Below, one piece after another: positions 7,329 to 11,231 of a DNA stretch of 11,231 nt (its first letter is position 1; the number at the start of each line of letters is the position of its first letter). The stretch spans positions 1 through 11,231 of the forward strand of contig JAITRV010000103.1 of the NCBI GenBank assembly GCA_031288215.1. The letters are read 5' to 3'. This stretch comes from Spirochaetaceae bacterium (lineage in GTDB: Bacteria > Spirochaetota > Spirochaetia > Treponematales > Breznakiellaceae). The notes beneath the pieces were generated by a model. The model saw only the letters and a list, made by a program, of their open reading frames with translations, did no database searches and was not told where the DNA came from. Both the position numbers and the translations under genes were made by a program.

Positions 7329-7345
7329 TGCAGTTTTTTTCATAC

Positions 7346-7424
7346 TCCGGATAATTGCGGACGCATACCCCGTAGTAATCGACGAGCTACCGCGCTCGTC
7401 TTTTGCCGCGAAGCGTCCGCCGGA
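7346..7424 (+). ncRNA. Candidate structured leader RNA or small-RNA terminator (nested stem-loops)
   Basis: An 8-bp perfect outer stem, GCGGACGC (7357-7364) with GCGTCCGC (7413-7420), encloses an inner 7-bp hairpin, GACGAGC (7381-7387) with GCTCGTC (7394-7400), whose loop is TACCGC. The outer stem can extend with TCCG (7346-7349) and CGGA (7421-7424) across a bulge. Four T follow the inner hairpin, so that part alone could end a transcript of about 150 nt starting near 7252. The element is symmetric enough to fold from either strand, so the strand given is a guess based on the promoter. No known riboswitch family was recognised. Confidence 0.45.
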
Positions 7425-7454
7425 ACTCAGCTTTTATTTCGCGGCGTACCGGAT

Positions 7455-7513
7455 AACAAGGAGCAGGTAACAAGGGATAAGGAACAGGTAGTAAAGAGCA
7501 AAGGAAGATGGGG
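7455..7513 (+). repeat. Degenerate 7-bp tandem repeats before the lipoprotein gene
   Basis: The sequence reads as successive purine-rich heptamers such as AACAAGG, AGCAGGT, AACAAGG, GATAAGG and AACAGGT, then drifts to AGTAAAG and AGCAAAG. Related purine-rich strings with a GTAACARGG core occur after the lipoprotein gene and before the 78-residue gene, both on the minus strand. Confidence 0.6.
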
Positions 7514-7538
7514 AGATGAGTGTTTTGCTTTGCTCTTT
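7493..7538 (+). promoter_or_regulatory. 11-bp inverted repeat next to the lipoprotein ribosome binding site
   Basis: AAAGAGCAAAG (7493-7503) and CTTTGCTCTTT (7528-7538) are perfectly complementary with a 24-base loop. The 3' arm ends 4 bases before the AGGAGG ribosome binding site (7543-7548). It could act as a leader stem that influences translation, or as a remnant terminator; there is no U tract on the plus strand. Confidence 0.5.
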
Positions 7539-7554
7539 GTTAAGGAGGTGAGGT

Positions 7555-10500
7555 ATGAACGGGATTGGGAAAAAGCGGGTGTTTTGGGCGGCGGTGGGAG
7601 CGGCGATGCTGCTCTCTGCGGCGGCGACTCTTTTGGGATGCGGGAATCCCTCGGGGCCCGATATTGAAACCGAGGCTGGGGAGGAAACCGGCTCCGGAAG
7701 CAAGCCCGGTACCGGCGGTTCCGGCAGCGGCGGTGGAGGCAGCGGCGGCAGCGGCGGTTCCGGTAGCGGCGGCTCCGGCAGTAAAGGCAGCAGCGGTAGT
7801 ACCGCCGGTGGTACCGGAGGCGGCTCGTACACGGTAACCTTCGATCCGGATGGGGGAAGCGGCGGGACCCAGACCCGGCAGGTGGCGAGCGGCGGTACCA
7901 TAGGGACCGCTATGCCAGAGAAGCCAAGCAAGAGCGGGCTTATCTTCAGCGGGTGGTACACCCAGCAGTACGGCGGGGACAAGGAGTTTACCGGCAACAC
8001 GCCGGTAAACGGCACTATCACGGTGTATGCGTACTGGGTTAAGCCGGTCTACATCGTAACCCTCGACGCGGACGGGGGGGAGCCCGCACGCCAGACCCGG
8101 AGTGGGAATGACACCGGGATCGAGGGCTGGGATTCATTGGAATACCCGCAAAAGGAAGGCTATTTCTTCAGCAACTGGCAGACCGAGCGGGACGGCAATG
8201 GAACGGCGTTTTACGGCGCCATGCCGATACACAGCGACACCACGCTGTACGCGAAATGGGACAAGAACGTATACTGGATAACTTTCATCTTGGAATACGG
8301 ATACATGGCGAACCAGAATGTGACCCACGGCGGAACGGCCACAATGCCCACAGATCCCACCAGGCTAGGCTGCACCTTCAGTGGGTGGTACACCGAAAAG
8401 AACGGCGTCGAAACGGAGTTTACCGCCACGACCCCGGTAACCGCGATGATAACGGTATACCCGAAGTGGACGATCAACACGTACACGGTAACCCTCGATG
8501 GGGGTGGGGCCGTCTTCGCACCGCAATCCGTGACGGTTGAGCACGGCGGACATGTGGGGGACCAACTGCCGCTGTATCTGACCAAGGCGGGGCACATCTT
8601 CGATGGCTGGTACACCGGGCCGAAAGGTAGCGACGACTGGTTCTCCCCTTATACCATGGTAACCAGCAATATGACGGTGTACGCGAACTGGATAGCCGAG
8701 GACCCCACCGTTTATTACGTACGCTTCGTGACCTTCCGGGGGACCCCCGAGGAGCAGTCCTTCACGGTGGCTCCCGGCCAAACGCTGAGCGAGCCGCAAC
8801 GGCCGACCTGGGCCCACGGAACCTTCCTCGGCTGGTACACCCAGGAGGACGACGGCAACCTGTTTGAGGCTGCCGCGGTGGTAAACGCCAATAGGACATA
8901 CTACGCGCACTGGAGCTTGAAGCAGTACACGGTAACCTTTGACGCGGACGGGGGCGAGCCCTCGGTCCGGACGCATACGATGCCCTACGGCCTCCTGTAC
9001 TACTCGCCCTCGGATCCAATCAGGCCGGGGTATGCCTTCGGCGGCTGGTTCTCCGAGCGAAACGGCGGCGGCAGCCTTCCCGGCAACGTGCCTATAGAAA
9101 AGAATACGACGCTGTACGCGAAGTGGGAGCCCCTGCGGTGCGAGATAATCTTTGACGCGACCGGGGGGAACCCCGCGCAAACAGCCGGGGGGGCGTACTA
9201 TGGCAAGACTGTGGGCGCTTCCAATATGCCTTCCAATCCAACCAAAACCGGCTACACCTTCGGCGGCTGGTTCTCCGCGCCGGACGGGGGCGGCAGCGCC
9301 TTTACCGGCGGCACGACGGTAACCACCGATACGGTGCCCAACATCTTATCCAAGGGCAGGGTGTACGCGAAGTGGACGCCCATTCCTTACACGGTGACCT
9401 TCAACGCGGACGGCGGCAGCCCCGCGACGCAGACCCGGACGGTGAACTACGGTACGTCGGCGGGGACTTTGCCCACGCCCGCCAGAACCGGCTATGCCTT
9501 CGACGGGTGGTACACCGCCCAAAACGGCGGCGGAACGGAGTTTACCGGTGCGACCCCGGTAACCGCGAATATCACGGTATACGCGAAGTGGGCGGCCGCT
9601 CAGGTACCATCCGACTTGTCCCTTGCGGATGCCTTAACGTGGATCACGGCCAACGCGGTGGCGGGCGGTGAGTATACCATTACCGTGAAACAGGATAAGA
9701 CTATCCCGCCCACGACCCTTTCCTACGGCGGAAAGCCGGTTCACATCACCCTTGCCGGCGATACCACGGAGCGGACAGTCAGCCTGGGTGCAAGAGGCTC
9801 GCTCTTTAGGGTGGAAAGCGGCGTTACCCTGACCCTGGACGACAAGCTCACCCTGCGGGGCCGGTCCGAGAACATCTATCCACTGGTTTGGGTAAATAGC
9901 GATGGGACGCTGGAGATGCAAACCGGCTCGAAGATCACCGGCAACTCCGGCGACGGCGGGGTGTATGTATACGGCGGCACGTTTACCATGAGCGGCGGGG
10001 AAATCAGCGACAACTTCGCCGGCTTCTACAGCGGCGGCGGGGTGGCTGTAGGCAGCAGCGGCACGTTTACCATGAGCGGCGGGGAAATCAGTGGCAACGT
10101 CTCCGCCGGCAGCGGCGGCGGGGTGGCTGTATACAGCAGCGGCACGTTTACCATGAGCGGTGGGGAGATCAGCGGCAACTCCTCCGTCACCGGCGGCGGC
10201 GGGGTGGATGTATCCAACGGCACGTTTACCATGAGCGGCGGGGAAATCAGCGGCAACTACTCCTCCTCCGTCGGCGGCGGCGGAGGGGTGTATGTATCCA
10301 ACGGTACGTTTACCATGAACGGCGGGGAGATCAGCGGCAACTCCGCCTCCGACAGCGGCGGCGGGGTGTATGTATCCTACGGCACGTTTACCAAGCAAGG
10401 GGGGGGGACCATTTACGGGTCGGACGCAAGCGCGGCCTTGAAGAACACCGCCAGAGGCGACGGCTACGGCCACGCGGTCTATGTCGAGAGCGGCAATCCC

Positions 10501-10578
10501 AAGAAACGCGACACCACGGCGGGCCCGGGCGTGAACATGAACAGCGGGATAAGCGGCAGCGCGGGAGGCTGGGAGTAA
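7555..10578 (+). CDS. Large surface lipoprotein with eight InlB-type repeats and a C-terminal beta-helix
   Basis: A 1007-residue protein, started by ATG with AGGAGG 6 bases upstream. The N-terminus has a basic, hydrophobic signal ending in the lipobox LLGC, so C29 should be lipidated and cut by signal peptidase II. A Gly/Ser linker (about 38-91) precedes eight Listeria-Bacteroides (InlB B, Flg_new) repeats starting near residues 92, 166, 240, 310, 387, 458, 529 and 612. These have the form YTVTFDADGG...GYxFxGWYT...TVYAKW. After a junction (about 684-795) comes a right-handed beta-helix of repeats containing GGVxV...GTFTMSGGEISGN (about 796-950). The C-terminus ends AGGWE. No membrane anchor or autotransporter barrel is seen. 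By family precedent it is probably an exported adhesin or antigen; the partner is unknown. InlB-repeat lipoproteins are often found in multigene families in anaerobes. Confidence 0.9.
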   Translation: MNGIGKKRVFWAAVGAAMLLSAAATLLGCGNPSGPDIETEAGEETGSGSKPGTGGSGSGGGGSGGSGGSGSGGSGSKGSSGSTAGGTGGGSYTVTFDPDGGSGGTQTRQVASGGTIGTAMPEKPSKSGLIFSGWYTQQYGGDKEFTGNTPVNGTITVYAYWVKPVYIVTLDADGGEPARQTRSGNDTGIEGWDSLEYPQKEGYFFSNWQTERDGNGTAFYGAMPIHSDTTLYAKWDKNVYWITFILEYGYMANQNVTHGGTATMPTDPTRLGCTFSGWYTEKNGVETEFTATTPVTAMITVYPKWTINTYTVTLDGGGAVFAPQSVTVEHGGHVGDQLPLYLTKAGHIFDGWYTGPKGSDDWFSPYTMVTSNMTVYANWIAEDPTVYYVRFVTFRGTPEEQSFTVAPGQTLSEPQRPTWAHGTFLGWYTQEDDGNLFEAAAVVNANRTYYAHWSLKQYTVTFDADGGEPSVRTHTMPYGLLYYSPSDPIRPGYAFGGWFSERNGGGSLPGNVPIEKNTTLYAKWEPLRCEIIFDATGGNPAQTAGGAYYGKTVGASNMPSNPTKTGYTFGGWFSAPDGGGSAFTGGTTVTTDTVPNILSKGRVYAKWTPIPYTVTFNADGGSPATQTRTVNYGTSAGTLPTPARTGYAFDGWYTAQNGGGTEFTGATPVTANITVYAKWAAAQVPSDLSLADALTWITANAVAGGEYTITVKQDKTIPPTTLSYGGKPVHITLAGDTTERTVSLGARGSLFRVESGVTLTLDDKLTLRGRSENIYPLVWVNSDGTLEMQTGSKITGNSGDGGVYVYGGTFTMSGGEISDNFAGFYSGGGVAVGSSGTFTMSGGEISGNVSAGSGGGVAVYSSGTFTMSGGEISGNSSVTGGGGVDVSNGTFTMSGGEISGNYSSSVGGGGGVYVSNGTFTMNGGEISGNSASDSGGGVYVSYGTFTKQGGGTIYGSDASAALKNTARGDGYGHAVYVESGNPKKRDTTAGPGVNMNSGISGSAGGWE
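7828..9600 (+). repeat. Eight tandem InlB-type B repeats (coding)
   Basis: Units start at 7828, 8050, 8272, 8482, 8713, 8926, 9139 and 9388, so they are 210-249 bases long. Units 1, 6 and 8 are the most canonical and share DNA stretches such as TACACGGTAACC and TACGCGAAGTGG. Unit 7 has a longer final segment (DTVPNILSKGRVYAKW), and units 3-5 have diverged. The repeats form small beta-grasp-like domains in known InlB structures. Confidence 0.88.
9955..10410 (+). repeat. Beta-helix coding repeats of 78-84 bp
   Basis: Six copies of a segment starting GGCACGTTTACC (GGTACG in the fifth), followed in the first five by a conserved stretch encoding M(S/N)GGEIS(G/D)N. They begin at 9976, 10060, 10141, 10219, 10303 and 10381, with steps of 84, 81, 78, 84 and 78 bases. 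Between conserved blocks are short variable loops (FAGFY, VSAGS, SSVTG, YSSSVG, SASDS). The last copy is altered to TKQGGGTIYG. Confidence 0.88.
10399..10407 (+). repeat. Run of nine G within the last beta-helix repeat
   Basis: In the reading frame the run gives three glycine codons after ACC AAG CAA. A one-base slip would shift the last 57 codons or so of the lipoprotein out of frame. Confidence 0.9.
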
Positions 10579-10579
10579 A

Positions 10580-10640
10580 AGGAGAGGAGAGAGCGAGGAA
10601 GCAACGAGCAACTCCTAGCCCTCTCTCCTTCCTGTTACCG
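10580..10640. terminator. Hairpin and heptamer spacer between convergent genes
   Basis: AGGAGAGAG (10585-10593) pairs with CTCTCTCCT (10621-10629) to make a 9-bp stem enclosing a 27-base loop that holds a direct repeat of GCAAC. It lies just after the lipoprotein stop, and its right side touches the stop of the 78-residue gene. It could serve as a bidirectional terminator, but neither side has a clear U tract. The right arm belongs to the same purine-rich repeat family seen at 10880-10904. Confidence 0.35.
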
Positions 10641-10871
10641 CGTGGCAGCGATTTCCCGTTGAACCATATCACTGATAATTTCGGCGGGGGTTTTATGGGC
10701 GGCTATGGCTTTGGTCATAAGCCAGTCCGCCGAAAGATCGTCAATAGTCAGGGAATGGGCCGCTTTACGCCGCTGGGTGAAAAATCCCGTCCCATTGGGG
10801 CCAGGGACGGGCGGATTTTTGGTATAATACTCGTCCCAGTAATCCGCTTCTTCATTGGTCATTCGTGCCAT
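10635..10871 (-). CDS. Small protein with ribbon-helix-helix-like C-terminus, hypothetical
   Basis: A 78-residue protein. The N-terminal half (MTNEEADYWDEYYTKNPP...GTGFFTQRR) is acidic and aromatic, then basic. The C-terminal half (LTIDDLSADWLMTKAIAAHK, then TPAEIISDMVQREIAA) reads as a strand followed by two helices. This resembles the ribbon-helix-helix fold of antitoxins and small DNA-binding regulators. No toxin gene is next to it: upstream is glyA and downstream is the convergent lipoprotein gene. The ATG at 10871 has GAGG 7 bases upstream; the ATG three codons later lacks a suitable site. I do not recognise a named family. If it is an antitoxin it is an orphan here. Confidence 0.7.
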   Translation of the reverse strand: MARMTNEEADYWDEYYTKNPPVPGPNGTGFFTQRRKAAHSLTIDDLSADWLMTKAIAAHKTPAEIISDMVQREIAATR

Positions 10872-10879
10872 GCTTATTC

Positions 10880-10904
10880 CTCTCTCCTCACTCCTCCCTG
10901 TTAC
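10880..10904 (-). repeat. Purine-rich spacer repeat upstream of the 78-residue gene
   Basis: On the minus strand this reads GTAACAGGGAGGAG, continuing into GAGGAGAGAGG. The spacer after the same gene (10638 downward) reads GTAACAGGAAGGAG continuing into AGAGG. The 78-residue gene is thus bracketed by two same-direction copies. This copy also supplies the gene's ribosome binding site. Confidence 0.6.
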
Positions 10905-10910
10905 TCCCTC

Positions 10911-10933
10911 CCGCTTTACAAGCGGCTCTTTTT
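10911..10933 (+). terminator. Intrinsic-terminator-like hairpin beside the glyA stop
   Basis: CCGCTT-TAC-AAGCGG forms a 6-bp stem with a 3-base loop, followed on the plus strand by CTC and five T. The U tract therefore faces plus-strand transcription, although the adjacent genes are on the minus strand. On the minus strand it lies directly after the glyA stop and may still work as a weak terminator. Confidence 0.45.
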
Positions 10934-11231
10934 ACGGGCAAAAAGCCTTTTTGAGCGCTTCCAGGTCCAGTTCCGGATAGACCGGAAAGCGGGAAAGGAG
11001 TTTTTCCACCCGGGAAAGGGCTTGGGCCCGGGCGGTTTCGTTGACGCGGTATTTGACCTTGCTGAAGGGCGCCGGGGCGCCGGCGGGGTTTTCCGCGGCA
11101 ACGGTGTTTTTGAGTACCAGGGCTATGACGGAGCCGAGTTCTTCCATTTCGGCCGCCGTCATCCCCAGGGTGGTTACCGCGGCGGTACCGATCCGCAGCC
11201 CCGAGGTATACCAGGGGCCGTTGGGGTCAAA
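10932..11231 (-). CDS. glyA: Serine hydroxymethyltransferase, C-terminal part (runs off the right edge)
   Basis: The last 99 residues of a gene that continues beyond the window. It begins FDPNGPWYTSGLRIGTAAVT; the S-G-L-R-I-G-T segment matches the SG(I/L)RIGTPA(V/L)T motif of GlyA, whose arginine binds the carboxylate of serine or glycine. It continues TLGMTAAEMEELGSVIALVLKN, the typical closing helices, and ends with a longer tail (SKVKYRVNETARAQALSRVE...LSRFPVYPELDLE...). GlyA is a cytoplasmic, PLP-dependent enzyme that interconverts serine and glycine with transfer of a one-carbon unit to tetrahydrofolate. The PLP lysine lies outside the window. It ends in TAA at 10934-10932. An internal ATG at 11162 is not the start, because the frame and family similarity continue to the window edge. 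Confidence 0.9.
   Translation of the reverse strand, partial: FDPNGPWYTSGLRIGTAAVTTLGMTAAEMEELGSVIALVLKNTVAAENPAGAPAPFSKVKYRVNETARAQALSRVEKLLSRFPVYPELDLEALKKAFCP

Noticed and set aside
7255..7470. 72-codon plus-strand frame starting 3 bases after the predicted transcription start
   Set aside because: No ribosome binding site, a proline run made by the C11 tract, and it overlaps the nested stem-loop. Kept only as a possible leader peptide, not called as a gene.
9955..10410. Regular 78-84-bp repeats with variable spacers, resembling a CRISPR array at first sight
   Set aside because: They lie in frame within a protein gene, the repeats encode beta-helix turns, and the spacers are only short loops.
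9634..10611. Open frame of 325 codons on the minus strand opposite the beta-helix
   Set aside because: Its apparent repeats are only the reverse image of the beta-helix repeats; no ribosome binding site or fold is recognised.

Overview
The window is GC-rich bacterial DNA that most resembles a spirochete of the Treponema group, possibly a gut-associated lineage. This is an inference from four features. The efflux genes lie in the order outer-membrane channel, adaptor, pump, as in the Borrelia BesC-BesA-BesB system, and the adaptor lacks a helical hairpin, as BesA does. A large lipoprotein carries InlB-type repeats followed by a beta-helix. The GlyA C-terminus is present. Degenerate purine-rich heptamer spacers separate genes. 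No rRNA, tRNA, insertion sequence or CRISPR array was seen.

Layout. Positions 3-59 (+) are probably the last codons of a gene entering from the left. Positions 6824 down to 77 (minus strand) form one tightly packed operon: a TolC-like outer-membrane factor (6824-5508), a membrane fusion protein (5511-4504), an HAE1-type RND pump (4476-1195) and a Gfo/Idh/MocA oxidoreductase (1195-77). Junctions are a 4-base ATGA overlap, a 27-base gap and a 1-base TGATG overlap, so co-transcription and translational coupling are likely. The first three products would make a tripartite exporter. The oxidoreductase is an unexpected passenger. A close match to a sigma-54 promoter (6938-6923) faces the operon, with a perfect 15-bp palindrome upstream at 7059-7073.

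Positions 6825-7554 hold no convincing protein gene but are dense in signals. These are the sigma-54-like site, the palindrome, a very good sigma-70 promoter facing right (7217-7245), an 11-C tract (7318-7328), a nested stem-loop (7346-7424), a heptamer repeat array, and an 11-bp inverted repeat just before the next ribosome binding site. Together they look like a roughly 300-nt regulated leader, or a small RNA plus leader, for the gene at 7555.

Positions 7555-10578 (+) encode a 1007-residue lipoprotein: lipobox, Gly/Ser linker, eight InlB-type B repeats, then a right-handed beta-helix made of near-identical 26-28-residue repeats. It is probably a surface adhesin or antigen. The last beta-helix repeat contains a run of nine G in the coding frame.

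On the right, minus strand, lie a 78-residue orphan protein with a ribbon-helix-helix-like end (10871-10635) and the C-terminal 99 codons of glyA (11231-10932).
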